A stretch of 64,000 bases of DNA from positions 1-64,000 of the forward strand of contig JAFZOU010000009.1 of assembly GCA_017550525.1 (NCBI GenBank), in the 5' to 3' direction. The notes under the pieces are model-generated. The model was not told the DNA's origin, did no database searches, and saw nothing but the letters and a program-made list of their open reading frames with translations. Positions 27,297 through 36,171 of the stretch are shown piece by piece. How positions within the stretch are numbered: the stretch's first letter is position 1; each line of letters begins with the position of its first letter. Made by a program: the position numbers and the translations under genes. The stretch comes from Bacteroidales bacterium. GTDB taxonomy: Bacteria; Bacteroidota; Bacteroidia; Bacteroidales; UBA932.

Positions 27297-28283
27297 TTAA
27301 TGCAGGTTTTCCTGAAAAAGTCCGGCTATAAACGGAAAGACTTCCCGTGGTGCATATCTCAGTGAAAAATGAAGATTTGAAAGGATTCGCCTCAAGGTGT
27401 CCATTTTTCTCCTGAATGTTCCGTGCTTTTGGATGGAGTCAAGCCGGCTGTCTCTGAAATGGCCAAAATTCCCTCCTCTTGCAACAATCCGGAAAAGATC
27501 CGCGGAATCTACCTTTTCCGGAACTACTGTCCCGGGGTCTATGTAATCTTTTACAAATGACAGCAAAAGTGCATTCCAGCGGGAAAGGCCGCATTGCCGG
27601 AATAACTCATGAAGCTGCTTTAAATCACCTTGATAGGCATTATACGCAAAGGCAAAATCAATAATCTGCCTAAGCCCCACCCCAACCCCGCAGGCGTGCT
27701 TGAGGATGTGGGAGGAGAGCATCAGAAGTTCGGCTTCCGGAGTCCCTACGGGAGGAAGTAGAGCCTTCCGCACGTGAAGGTCAAAGTACCTTCTGTGAAG
27801 TTCCACTTCGCAGCCACTCAGCATGAAAGCCACGCTGGTGTCCGGCTTTGGAGAACATTCTATTCCGGAGGCCCGGAGCACTTCCAGGGCCCTCTCAAAA
27901 TCAGTTTCTCTGATGTACAGGTCTATATCCCCTCCGGTCCGGAGTTCGGGAGAGGGGTATCTGGCGGCGCAGGTGCTGCCTTTCATTACAATGGGGTCAA
28001 GCCCTCCGGAGCGGAGTATCTGAAGGACTTCCTTCTGAACCTTAGCCAGTTCCTGGTTCCGGCTTACCGTCTTCCTAACCTTTGCGAGCAGGGTGTACAG
28101 TACTCGGTCGGGAAGACGTGTGCCTTCCGGAAAGCCCTCAGCCGCCTTGTACAGCAGGCCGATCACCGTCTGGTGACCGGCTGTGCGGAGGAGTTCCATC
28201 CAGTCTTCCTCGTCAAGGTCCGGCGGGGGTAATTCGCCTCTCAGGATCTGGAGGAGGAGTCGAAGACTTTCTTCACTTGTCAT
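27297..28283 (-). CDS. Nucleotidyltransferase family protein (NTP_transf_5 type)
   Basis: A 328-residue cytoplasmic protein. The core pattern is IVMKGSTCAARYPSPELRTGGDIDLYI, the G(G/S)-D-I-D-L metal-binding signature of the PF14907-type nucleotidyltransferases, followed by VELHRRYFD and a helical C-terminal half with LSSHILKHACGVGVGLRQIIDFA. Such genes are common at the ends of Bacteroidales capsule operons and near surface-glycan genes, but their substrate is not established. The ATG overlaps the stop of the HAD gene (ATGA), and the gene closes the operon. Confidence 0.8.
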   Translation of the reverse strand: MTSEESLRLLLQILRGELPPPDLDEEDWMELLRTAGHQTVIGLLYKAAEGFPEGTRLPDRVLYTLLAKVRKTVSRNQELAKVQKEVLQILRSGGLDPIVMKGSTCAARYPSPELRTGGDIDLYIRETDFERALEVLRASGIECSPKPDTSVAFMLSGCEVELHRRYFDLHVRKALLPPVGTPEAELLMLSSHILKHACGVGVGLRQIIDFAFAYNAYQGDLKQLHELFRQCGLSRWNALLLSFVKDYIDPGTVVPEKVDSADLFRIVARGGNFGHFRDSRLDSIQKHGTFRRKMDTLRRILSNLHFSLRYAPREVFPFIAGLFQENLH

Positions 28284-28690
28284 CGGCCGAAAAGCTTACT
28301 GAGGAAAGAGCGTCTGTGGTGATGCTTATGGTGGGAATGGTGCCTGGTGCCGTTCACTATTCCGTAGATTTCACCCCAGTCAGGCAGGCCTCCAAGGTTC
28401 CTGTCGTCGATGTAGACATCGGCAACGAGTTTTGTGGAGGTTGTCTTGTCGGAAAAGGTGAGACTGCCCATGGGAGTGTCGCTGTTCACGGAGTAAAACG
28501 TTAGGCCTCGCTCCTTGCAGAAGCGAATGGCTTCTTCCAGAAGCTCTCCTTCGCGGGAGGTCCAGAGGATAATCTTATGTCCCTCGTAGGCAAGCCTGCG
28601 GAGCGTATCTATGGCAAAAGGCTTTTCCCTGCCAATCTTGGGGTACTTGTGTTCTACAATGGTCCCGTCAAAATCTACTGCTATAATCAT
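28280..28690 (-). CDS. HAD-superfamily phosphatase-like protein with His-rich tail
   Basis: A compact 136-residue HAD protein: motif I DFDGTIVE (Asp 6 and Asp 8), motif II in IILWTSREG, and a late acidic motif VYIDDRNLGG. It lacks a large cap domain. It resembles the small BT0820-like HAD proteins seen in Bacteroides polysaccharide loci. The last 20 residues are unusual, HHSHHKHHHRR followed by SFLSKLFGR, a metal-binding or membrane-surface-binding type tail. It overlaps the end of the wzc gene by four bases. A role in dephosphorylating a glycan intermediate is inference. Confidence 0.8.
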   Translation of the reverse strand: MIIAVDFDGTIVEHKYPKIGREKPFAIDTLRRLAYEGHKIILWTSREGELLEEAIRFCKERGLTFYSVNSDTPMGSLTFSDKTTSTKLVADVYIDDRNLGGLPDWGEIYGIVNGTRHHSHHKHHHRRSFLSKLFGR

Positions 28691-31050
28691 TTGTCGTCTT
28701 TTTCTCCATATCCGTAACCATAGCCATATCCGTAGCCATAGCCATATCCGTAACCATAACCGTAGCCGTAACCGTATCCGTAGCCGTATGTAGCGCGGAT
28801 ATCACCGCCGTTGAGTATGATGCTGGGATGGTTCAGGCGGCCGCTCTGGTAAACCGTCTCAAGTTCTGAGAGGGCCCTACGGTCCACCTTTCCGCTTCTC
28901 AGGATGAAAAGGTTCATGTCCACAAGCCTCTGGACAACCATCATATCGGCAACGGCATTGACCGGAACGCCGTCCAGCAGGATAAAGTCGTATTCTTCCC
29001 TGAGTTCCTGAATTAGGCTGTCAAAACGGGCACGTCCAAGAAGCTCTGCAGGATTCGGCGGGATATGTCCTCCGGGGATGAAGTCCACACCGGGAAGGAC
29101 GTCCTTGTGGAGAATCTCCGCCAGGCGCACGGAGTCGTCAAAGATGTAATTGGACAGTCCGGGAACGCCATGCTTCAGGGAGAAGAAATTGGACGCGGTC
29201 CTTTTCCTGAGGTCCATATCCACCAGCACCACTCTCTTCCTGGCATCGGCAAGACAGGCGGCCATGTTCGTGGTAAGGAAGGTCTTACCGGCAGCAACCG
29301 AGAATGATGTTGAGGCAATCACCGGGTGCTCGCATCCTTCTGGGCGCATATAATCCAGATTGGTACACAGCAGGCGCATGGCCTCGGTGAACACCTTGGA
29401 CCTGGAGTTCTTGTAGGCCGTGGTGAGAGTGGTGTCGCCTTTTTCACGCTTCTTTTCCCTGGCGTAGGGGACATCGGCAAGGAAAGGCATTGTAGTACCT
29501 TCCTCGATATCCTTGCGGGAATGGACCCGGTTATCTATGATGATGCGGAGGATGAGAACCAGTGCAGGAGCCAGCAGGCCGATGAGAAAGGCCACCATAA
29601 GCATCTTGTTGCGGGAAGGATAGACTGGAGACCAGCTGGATGTGGCCGAATCTATCATGCGGGCATTGTTGTCGGCCATAGCCTGGGTGAGGGAGTTCTC
29701 CTCGCGCTTGTTCAGGAGGAACATGTACAGCGTTTCCTTGATTTTCTGCTGCCTTTCTATGGACAGGAAGCGGCGTGCCTTGGTTGGCATGGAAGTAAAC
29801 TTCCGGAGGGAACTCTGCTCTTGCTCGGCAAGGGCCTGGCGCTCGGAGATGAGCAGGGAGATGCGGCTGTCTATGAAGCCGTTTACATCGGCCTTAAGGT
29901 CCTTGATGTCGTTTTCCTGGGCGCTTACTGCAAGGCTGTACTCACCGCCGCTCTTGAGGTAACGCTCCCTCTTTCGCACGGCGGCGTTGTACTTCTGGAT
30001 GGCGTCTTCTATGTAACTGTCTTCGGTTACAAGGTTGGCCGGAATCACTTCATATCCCTGGAATGCAGACCTTACATAGTCCTTCAGATAGCGCATGGTA
30101 CTAAGCTTGGTCTCAATGTCCACTATCTGCTTGTTCAGGGCGGTGTTCTGGCTCAGATAATCGGCAGCGGTGGCCTCAACGTTAAGTATGCGTTCACTGG
30201 TCTTGAGCCGGGATAGGTCCTCTTCCACAGTTCCCAGTTCATCCTGGATGATGGCAAGACGCTCGTTGATGAAAGCGGCCGTATTCACTGCGATGCGGTT
30301 CTTTTCCCTCACTGCGTCCTCATTATACTTCTGGACCAGCATATTCAGCACGTCATCGGCACGGAAGTGGGAATAATCCATCAGGGAGAGCTGGAGGATG
30401 GAGCCGTCGGTTTCAGCCTGTACAACCTTGAGGCGGGAGACAAACTGCGATGCCCTGTAGGGAACAAGTGTCTTTATTACCTTTACTTCCTTGCCGATAT
30501 AGGAGCTGAAGGTGGAATTGGGGGAGAATATCACCCTGTGCCCGTCCACATGGAGAGTATCGCCAAGCTGGACCGTCTGTTTTTCCAGGCCGGAGCCTTC
30601 CACGGTAACCTGCATCTCTCCGGAGGGGACCACTTTCAGCTGACACTGGAAGTCTCCGTCGTCCCTGACTACAAACATCCTCACCGGGGCGGTCCGGTAA
30701 AGCTCCACGTTACGCAGCCTGTCCTTTTCCAGATAGTCTATATCGGCATCAAGGGTTGTGACAACCATCTGCATGAGCTCCCGGGACTGGAGCTGGAGTA
30801 TCTCGTTGGACATACTCACATGGTTGATGAGGCTGCTGTAAGCCCCCATCTGTACGGTACTCTGTGTGTTGGAAGGGTCCTTGATAATGATGGTTGCGTC
30901 ACTCCTGTATACGTGCTGCATCTTGGAGTAGCGGTAATACGCAAAGCCCACGCATACGGCTACGCAGATTACAAACAGGTACCAGTGGCTGAGCAGGTAG
31001 AAGAACAGATCCACCAGGTTGATGGTGCTGTTGTTGTTTTTCTCGTTCAT
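28687..31050 (-). CDS. wzc: Wzc-type polysaccharide co-polymerase / BY-kinase
   Basis: A 787-residue inner-membrane protein. It has a Wzz domain between two membrane helices (about residues 17-40 and 490-510), a coiled-coil-rich periplasmic GNVR region, and a cytoplasmic tyrosine kinase domain with Walker A SFSVAAGKTFLTTNMA, Walker A' VVLVDMDLRK and Walker B YDFILLDG. It controls chain length and export of capsule or exopolysaccharide together with Wza by cycles of autophosphorylation. The tail is 14 exact YG dipeptides before EKDDK, giving 14 closely spaced tyrosines. The gene lies three bases after wza. Confidence 0.93.
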   Translation of the reverse strand: MNEKNNNSTINLVDLFFYLLSHWYLFVICVAVCVGFAYYRYSKMQHVYRSDATIIIKDPSNTQSTVQMGAYSSLINHVSMSNEILQLQSRELMQMVVTTLDADIDYLEKDRLRNVELYRTAPVRMFVVRDDGDFQCQLKVVPSGEMQVTVEGSGLEKQTVQLGDTLHVDGHRVIFSPNSTFSSYIGKEVKVIKTLVPYRASQFVSRLKVVQAETDGSILQLSLMDYSHFRADDVLNMLVQKYNEDAVREKNRIAVNTAAFINERLAIIQDELGTVEEDLSRLKTSERILNVEATAADYLSQNTALNKQIVDIETKLSTMRYLKDYVRSAFQGYEVIPANLVTEDSYIEDAIQKYNAAVRKRERYLKSGGEYSLAVSAQENDIKDLKADVNGFIDSRISLLISERQALAEQEQSSLRKFTSMPTKARRFLSIERQQKIKETLYMFLLNKREENSLTQAMADNNARMIDSATSSWSPVYPSRNKMLMVAFLIGLLAPALVLILRIIIDNRVHSRKDIEEGTTMPFLADVPYAREKKREKGDTTLTTAYKNSRSKVFTEAMRLLCTNLDYMRPEGCEHPVIASTSFSVAAGKTFLTTNMAACLADARKRVVLVDMDLRKRTASNFFSLKHGVPGLSNYIFDDSVRLAEILHKDVLPGVDFIPGGHIPPNPAELLGRARFDSLIQELREEYDFILLDGVPVNAVADMMVVQRLVDMNLFILRSGKVDRRALSELETVYQSGRLNHPSIILNGGDIRATYGYGYGYGYGYGYGYGYGYGYGYGYGYGEKDDK
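28705..28788 (-). repeat. 14-unit hexanucleotide tandem repeat coding (YG)14
   Basis: Fourteen consecutive TAY-GGN codon pairs at the 3' end of wzc. The third codon positions vary between units (TAC/TAT, GGC/GGA/GGT), so the array is held by protein selection and is not a recent slippage product, yet a 6-nt array remains able to change length without frameshift. Confidence 0.95.
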
Positions 31051-31053
31051 AAC

Positions 31054-31800
31054 TTATCTACTTGTCCAAAGAAGGGTATTTACTATAATGGAAATAAGCG
31101 AGAGGCCAGTATTCACGAAGGTCATCGTGGTCTGGCCGCTGGCGCTGAGGCTCACTCCCTTGGGTTTGATATATACTACATCGTTCTGCTTCAGGTAGAA
31201 TACCGGAGAGTCGAAGAGGTCCTTGCTCTGAAGGTCTACGGAATAGGAGCGGCGCAAGCCATTCTCCGTCCTTATGACCATCACGTCACGGATGTCGGAC
31301 CGGTTTGTTACGCTGTTATTGGATGCCAGCACCTGAAGGATGTTGATGCTGTTCCCCTTAACGGGAATCACTGAATTACCAGCGCTGCCTATAACCGTGA
31401 TGCTGAAATTGTCCAGTGTCACGTTTACGATTGGATCCTTGATGAATCCGTTGGCCCTGATTCCGTCGGCTATGCCGTTGCGGATCTGGGAGAGGGTTGC
31501 GCCCCAGACATTAATGGAGCCAAGCACCGGGAATTCTATATTTCCGTTACGGTCCACGACGTATTCATGGGTGGTTCCGTCGCTGAAAAAGTTGAACGGG
31601 GCGGCCAGCTCGGGGGTGGGGCTTGTAACGGTTATCCCGAGCAGGTCGTCAGGCTGGATCACCAGTTCCGGTGCCGGCGTAACCGGGTAGTCCGTATTGT
31701 ACGCCATATCCGTAAGGTAACTCATCTGCCTGGCCGTGGTACAAGATACCAGGGCAAGCATGGCTATCCACACCGGGAAGGAATTAAACAAGCGTTTCAT
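31054..31800 (-). CDS. wza: Polysaccharide export lipoprotein Wza
   Basis: A 248-residue outer-membrane lipoprotein (Cys 20 in LALVSCTTA). The Poly_export domain is visible in ELVIQPDDLLGITVTSPTPE and the SLBB-type region in IPVKGNSINILQVLASNN and VFYLKQNDVVYIKPKG. A hydrophobic C-terminal segment (TGLSLISIIVNTLLW) is typical of Bacteroidales Wza homologues and may span the outer membrane. It forms the export channel with Wzc. The start overlaps the preceding glycosyltransferase by 17 bases. Confidence 0.92.
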   Translation of the reverse strand: MKRLFNSFPVWIAMLALVSCTTARQMSYLTDMAYNTDYPVTPAPELVIQPDDLLGITVTSPTPELAAPFNFFSDGTTHEYVVDRNGNIEFPVLGSINVWGATLSQIRNGIADGIRANGFIKDPIVNVTLDNFSITVIGSAGNSVIPVKGNSINILQVLASNNSVTNRSDIRDVMVIRTENGLRRSYSVDLQSKDLFDSPVFYLKQNDVVYIKPKGVSLSASGQTTMTFVNTGLSLISIIVNTLLWTSR

Positions 31801-32920
31801 ATATTTTAACTATTGAATTAATCATTTTCTCCTCACAGAACATTTCGTTGAAACGGGAAAGCGCCCCGTCTGAGAAATTCCGGTAATTGTCCATCACGTC
31901 TTCTATGGCTTGGGCCATAAGTTTAGGATCCCCTGGAGTCACGTTCCTTCCGGAAACGCCGTCTTCATTAACCCAGGAAACGCCGGAGCCTGGAATAATG
32001 GTGGCTACAACGGGTTTTCCGCAGGACATGGCTTCTATCTGAACTATTCCAAAGGCCTCCGTCTTCATGATGCTGGGAAGGACGTAGATGTCGCAGGCCC
32101 CGTAGTTGGCCCTTAGTGCCTCATCGGAAAGATAGCCTTCCAGACACACTCTTCCCCGCAGGTTTTCGCTGTCAATGAGTTCCTCAAGCTGGCCTCTCAA
32201 GGGACCGGAACCGCCTAACACAAGCTGATACTTTTCCGGCAGATACTTCATGGCCCGGATGAGGACGGAAAAGCCCTTGTAAGGCACAAGACGTCCAACG
32301 GAAAACAGGATTGTCTTCCCATGAAAACGCTCCCTGACCGCCTCAGAGGCTATCTTGTCGGTAATTATTGGTTTTATGCCGATAGGAACATAGGTGCACT
32401 TTTGCTGCACGTCCTTCAGCCAGGGCGAAGACTTGATGTATACCGGGCTTGTTCCAACTATTATATCGGCCCGCCTGATGAGCCAGCCCTGCAGGGGCCG
32501 ATAAAGAGAGAGCAGGAACTTCTGCGAGACTATATCACTGTGCCAGTGGAGCACCACTTTTCCCCGGAATCCGCTGAGGCGCAGCGCCAGGGCGGCCATG
32601 GGGTCCGGATGGTGGACGTGGATGATCTCATAATCGGCCTTATGGCGGCGAAGCCACGAAACCATTGCCGGCGATATCATGGTGGCGGCTTTTTTAGCGA
32701 GGGCCTTCACGCGGATAACGCGGCCGTGAGTATTGAAACGGAGGCTGCCGTCCGGCTGCTCCAATTCCCGGTCCTGCGGATCGGTCCCGTCGGAGGCAAG
32801 GGTGGCGCAAAGCATGTCGCAGTCCACTCCATGGGCCGATAAGCCCCTGGTGAGGTCCCACATCACCTTTTCCACGCCCCCGCGTATGGGGTAGAATTTA
32901 CCTGACTGAAGGATTCTCAT
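31784..32920 (-). CDS. Glycosyltransferase family 4
   Basis: A 378-residue cytoplasmic GT-B enzyme. The N-domain begins RILQSGKFYPIRGGVEKVMW and has the HVHHPDPMAAL loop. The C-domain has ILFSVGRLVPYKGFSVLIRA and the E-x7-E type motif EAFGIVQIEAMSCGKPVV. It transfers a sugar with retention to the lipid-linked repeat unit; donor and acceptor are not predictable. It overlaps the next gene (wza) and is itself four bases overlapped by the upstream GT4 gene, so the operon is tightly coupled here. Confidence 0.9.
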   Translation of the reverse strand: MRILQSGKFYPIRGGVEKVMWDLTRGLSAHGVDCDMLCATLASDGTDPQDRELEQPDGSLRFNTHGRVIRVKALAKKAATMISPAMVSWLRRHKADYEIIHVHHPDPMAALALRLSGFRGKVVLHWHSDIVSQKFLLSLYRPLQGWLIRRADIIVGTSPVYIKSSPWLKDVQQKCTYVPIGIKPIITDKIASEAVRERFHGKTILFSVGRLVPYKGFSVLIRAMKYLPEKYQLVLGGSGPLRGQLEELIDSENLRGRVCLEGYLSDEALRANYGACDIYVLPSIMKTEAFGIVQIEAMSCGKPVVATIIPGSGVSWVNEDGVSGRNVTPGDPKLMAQAIEDVMDNYRNFSDGALSRFNEMFCEEKMINSIVKIYETLV

Positions 32921-34047
32921 ACCGACTTAAAAAGTTGGTCCCATTGATTCATTATGGCTTCAAAGTCAAAGCGAACGGCCATCCTGGCGGCTTCGGCCCC
33001 CATCTGCCTGCGCCGTTCAGGATCCCGCATGAGCTCCAGCAGGGCCCGGGCAAGCGCCTGGATGTCTCCTTCGGGAACCAGCAGCCCAGTCCGGCCGTCC
33101 ACGATAACCTCCCGTGGACCGCATTTACAGTCAAAACTCACGGCGGGAAGGCCGTAAGCCTGAGCTTCGATAAGGGCCATCGGCAGGCCTTCATAATGTG
33201 ACGACAGGGCCAGGATAGCGGCCTTGCGGTACTCTGAGGGCATATCTTTCACATTTCCGCAGAGGTGAACAGAACCGGTCAGTCCCAACCTTTCTATCTG
33301 CTCCTGTAGCTGGGGACGGAGCTCTCCGTCACCAAGGAGGCGTAGTTCCCATCCGTTATCGTCCCCAAGTTCATCGCACACTGTCTTCCAGGCATCAATG
33401 AGCCGATCCAGGCCTTTCTGGTACATATACCTTCCTACGGCGATAACGGTTTTGCCTTCATGCCCGCCGGGGACAACGTCCTTGAGGCAGATGCCGTTGG
33501 GGATGGAGCAGATGCCGGGGATGTCTCCCCACATGGACAGGTCTTCTTTGGTAAGGGTTACAAAGCGGTCAAAACGCTTTACCTGGCGCACTTCATTGGC
33601 GCTCCTGAGCCTGTCCACAAGCCCCCAGAGGCCCTTGCGCCCATACTGCAGGCGCTTAAGGCGGGAGAAATGAAGTTCCAGTACCTTACGGCTTCCATCC
33701 TTTATGGCGGGAAGGAAACTCTGCTCGTTGCAGAACATGGAGATGGTTATATGGGGACGGATTTCCTTGAGGGCTTTGGTGAGCCGCTTCCGGTGCCGAT
33801 ACTGCTTAAGTGGATAATGTATAAGTTTGTTCCAAAGGCTTGCGCCGTTATTGTCCTCATAGCCTATGTCAAGGTCACGCCTTTCAATCCGGCTGTCCAG
33901 CGGGAATGCATCCGGACGGCCTTTCTGCTCGGTGGTTATGATGGTAACGTCATATCCGTGCCCTGAGAGCCAGTTGGCTTTGTCCGTCAGTATCTTTTCC
34001 ATCCCGGAAGGACGGTAAAGGCCGGCTATGTTATAGACTATGCGCAT
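32917..34047 (-). CDS. Glycosyltransferase family 4
   Basis: A 376-residue GT-B enzyme with RIVYNIAGLYRPSGMEKIL at the start, TVIAVGRYMYQKGLDRLIDAW in the C-domain and the nucleotide-sugar motif SHYEGLPMALIEAQAYGLPA. Distinct in sequence from the neighbouring GT4, so they probably add different sugars. Overlaps the acyltransferase gene by 10 bases. No donor can be assigned. Confidence 0.9.
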   Translation of the reverse strand: MRIVYNIAGLYRPSGMEKILTDKANWLSGHGYDVTIITTEQKGRPDAFPLDSRIERRDLDIGYEDNNGASLWNKLIHYPLKQYRHRKRLTKALKEIRPHITISMFCNEQSFLPAIKDGSRKVLELHFSRLKRLQYGRKGLWGLVDRLRSANEVRQVKRFDRFVTLTKEDLSMWGDIPGICSIPNGICLKDVVPGGHEGKTVIAVGRYMYQKGLDRLIDAWKTVCDELGDDNGWELRLLGDGELRPQLQEQIERLGLTGSVHLCGNVKDMPSEYRKAAILALSSHYEGLPMALIEAQAYGLPAVSFDCKCGPREVIVDGRTGLLVPEGDIQALARALLELMRDPERRRQMGAEAARMAVRFDFEAIMNQWDQLFKSV

Positions 34048-34970
34048 ATCTTTGCGGAGATAAGGGTGCTAGCCTTATTGACGGCGAATGCCAGGACAAC
34101 AGTAAGGGCATAAACGGCAAGGATGAAAAGGAGCGGGGACTCAATGGGGAACCTGTCCCTGAACAGCTCCATAGGAATTCCGTGGCAGAGGTAGATCTCA
34201 TAGGAAATGCCGGCGATGAACATAGTCACCGGGCCGTGCAGCCTGCCTATCGGCAAACGTGCCACAATCAGCGCTACAATTGTTGGAATAAGGATGTAGC
34301 AAAGCGTCCAGACATATGGATTTCGCGGAAGATACAGGGCCACAAACAGTATGGACAAAACGCCCAGAAGGGCAAAATACCTGTAATGCCCGGCTTCACA
34401 GAAAGCATAAATGTCTTTTTCCTTATGTGCGAAAAAGGCGCCGCTGGGGAAAGACAGGGAACATATCCACCAGCACCAGTCGTATCCGGCAAGGATGGTT
34501 GCGGCCATCCACGCAAGAGTACCGGCAAGAAGGCCGGCGGCCTTCCATTTTCCCTTCAGGAACCTGAACGAACAATAATATATAATGTAGAAGAATACGA
34601 TGGCCTGGGCAAACCAGGAAAAAGGAAGTATTGGCGTACCATACAGCACCAGGTTTTTCCAGTCGTCCAGATAATTCCGCCCGGGATCCCAAAGAAGGAG
34701 ATAATAGCACGCCAGGGCAAGAAGAGCAGGCAATACAATCCGCATGAACTTGCGCCCGAGGAAGCGTTTAAGATAATCGGAGCCCTTGGACTGGTAGGAA
34801 CGCACAAGTCCGAAACCCGATATGAAGAAGAAAACCGACACTATTGGGGCTCCAATTTCCCGGGCAGGCTTGAGCCAAGGCAGGTCCAGGAAGAAATTCA
34901 GGTGGTCTGCCACTATCATAAGCGCCATCAGCGCCTTCACCAGTATCAGTTTGTCCTTATCGAACGACAT
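34038..34970 (-). CDS. Membrane acyltransferase (family 3, OafA-like)
   Basis: A 310-residue integral membrane protein with about ten hydrophobic segments. The start DKLILVKALMALMIVADHLNFF carries the acyltransferase-3 His (usual R-x10-H arrangement, here with Asp-His), followed by PIVSVFFFISGFGLVRSY and YLKRFLGRKFMRIVLPAL. Members O-acetylate or otherwise acylate extracellular polysaccharide. A likely role is modification of the lipid-linked repeat unit on the periplasmic side. It overlaps the downstream GT4 start and the upstream GT4 stop. Confidence 0.87.
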   Translation of the reverse strand: MSFDKDKLILVKALMALMIVADHLNFFLDLPWLKPAREIGAPIVSVFFFISGFGLVRSYQSKGSDYLKRFLGRKFMRIVLPALLALACYYLLLWDPGRNYLDDWKNLVLYGTPILPFSWFAQAIVFFYIIYYCSFRFLKGKWKAAGLLAGTLAWMAATILAGYDWCWWICSLSFPSGAFFAHKEKDIYAFCEAGHYRYFALLGVLSILFVALYLPRNPYVWTLCYILIPTIVALIVARLPIGRLHGPVTMFIAGISYEIYLCHGIPMELFRDRFPIESPLLFILAVYALTVVLAFAVNKASTLISAKICA

Positions 34971-36171
34971 CGCTCAATTTGCTTTCGTAGAGCTTTATGT
35001 ACTCTTTCAGTGCGGCGCTCTTGTCAAAATGAAGGAGAGCATACTCACGGCAGATGCGGCGCCAGGTTTCCCTATCCTGCTTCCGTATTTCCTGCAGGCA
35101 GCCGTATAGGCCCTTGACGTCACCCTGCTCAACTATATACCCGGTTTCGGGGACCACGGATTCCACGCTTCCGCCTGTCCTGTATGTGACCACCGGCGTT
35201 CCACAGGAGATTGACTCCAGGTTAACGGTGGGGTAGTTGTCCTGCCAGGTGGGGTTCACAAGGGCGGTTGCCCCGCTGTAGAGCCTTACCAGCGTTTCAA
35301 CATCGGAAGTCCGTTCTATGGTGACCACTCCTTCAGGAATGGAGCGCTTTTGCCCTTCAGTCATCTTACCAACTATGATTAGCTGCTCATCGGGGGCAAG
35401 CATCCCGGAGAGCTCCACCAGGTCCGGCAGCCCTTTTTCCGGCAGCCAGATGGAGGCTACGGCAAGATAATACGCGGAGGCTTTTATATCTTCCACCGGA
35501 GCAAAGACCCCGGTGTCTATGCCGTTGTGTATGCACTGGCAGGGAACCGCCGAGAGGAAAGATTTGGAGAGTTCCTCCTTCATCCACTCCGATACCACGA
35601 CAAGCGTAAAGTTTGGAATGGACGTGAAAAGACTCTTTTTAAGCCGATAATTGCGGCGGGACCTGTCAAGTCCGTAACTGGCCGGAAAACGTGTCTTGCA
35701 GGGACAGTGGTGGCATTCAGTCTGCCATCGGCTGCATCCTGCGGAAGAGTAATGATAGCAGTGACCCGTATAAAGCCAGCAGTCGTGGACAGTCCAGATA
35801 ACGGGTTTCCCGGATTCTGCAAAGTAAGCGCAAAGTTCCGGATAGTTGAGGAAATAACCGTGGATGTTGTGTATGTGGATTACATCCGGATCTATTTCCT
35901 TTATGCGCTTTATAAGTTTCCGGGTGGCCTTTCTGGAAACCAGCCCGTGGACATCCAGAAGGCGGGTGGCCAGCCAGTGGAAGAACAGGTCCAGACGGTT
36001 CCCCACCGGAACAAGCGTGGATGAATGCGGCTTTATTCCGTCACGCGCCCCGCTGTATGCAATATAACTCTCCCATCCTGCAGAAATGGCCATTTGTCCA
36101 ATCTCACGCATGATCTTTCCCGTAGAGGTGTTCTCCCGGATGGTGGGGTTAATCTGCAGGAGCTTTTTCAT
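34957..36171 (-). CDS. Glycosyltransferase family 4 (WcaC-like)
   Basis: A 404-residue GT-B enzyme of the type found in many Bacteroidales capsule loci: LLQINPTIRENTSTGKIM start, HIHNIHGYFLNYPELCAYF, the Cys-rich stretch CWLYTGHCYHYSSAGC with CHHCPCK, LAVASIWLPEKGLPDLVEL, and NYPTVNLESISCGTPVVTY. The Cys cluster may bind a metal, as noted in similar sequences (inference). It overlaps the acyltransferase start by 14 bases and the polymerase stop by four. Confidence 0.88.
   Translation of the reverse strand: MKKLLQINPTIRENTSTGKIMREIGQMAISAGWESYIAYSGARDGIKPHSSTLVPVGNRLDLFFHWLATRLLDVHGLVSRKATRKLIKRIKEIDPDVIHIHNIHGYFLNYPELCAYFAESGKPVIWTVHDCWLYTGHCYHYSSAGCSRWQTECHHCPCKTRFPASYGLDRSRRNYRLKKSLFTSIPNFTLVVVSEWMKEELSKSFLSAVPCQCIHNGIDTGVFAPVEDIKASAYYLAVASIWLPEKGLPDLVELSGMLAPDEQLIIVGKMTEGQKRSIPEGVVTIERTSDVETLVRLYSGATALVNPTWQDNYPTVNLESISCGTPVVTYRTGGSVESVVPETGYIVEQGDVKGLYGCLQEIRKQDRETWRRICREYALLHFDKSAALKEYIKLYESKLSDVVR

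Noticed and set aside
28705..28788. Tandem repeat considered as a CRISPR or minisatellite
   Set aside because: No unique spacers; it is in frame within wzc and encodes a Tyr-Gly tail.
30367..31374. Plus-strand open frame of 335 codons opposite wza/wzc
   Set aside because: Antisense shadow with no promoter and no recognisable domain.
34182..35117. Plus-strand open frame of 311 codons across the acyltransferase gene
   Set aside because: Antisense shadow; the minus-strand genes there overlap tightly and have clear family motifs.
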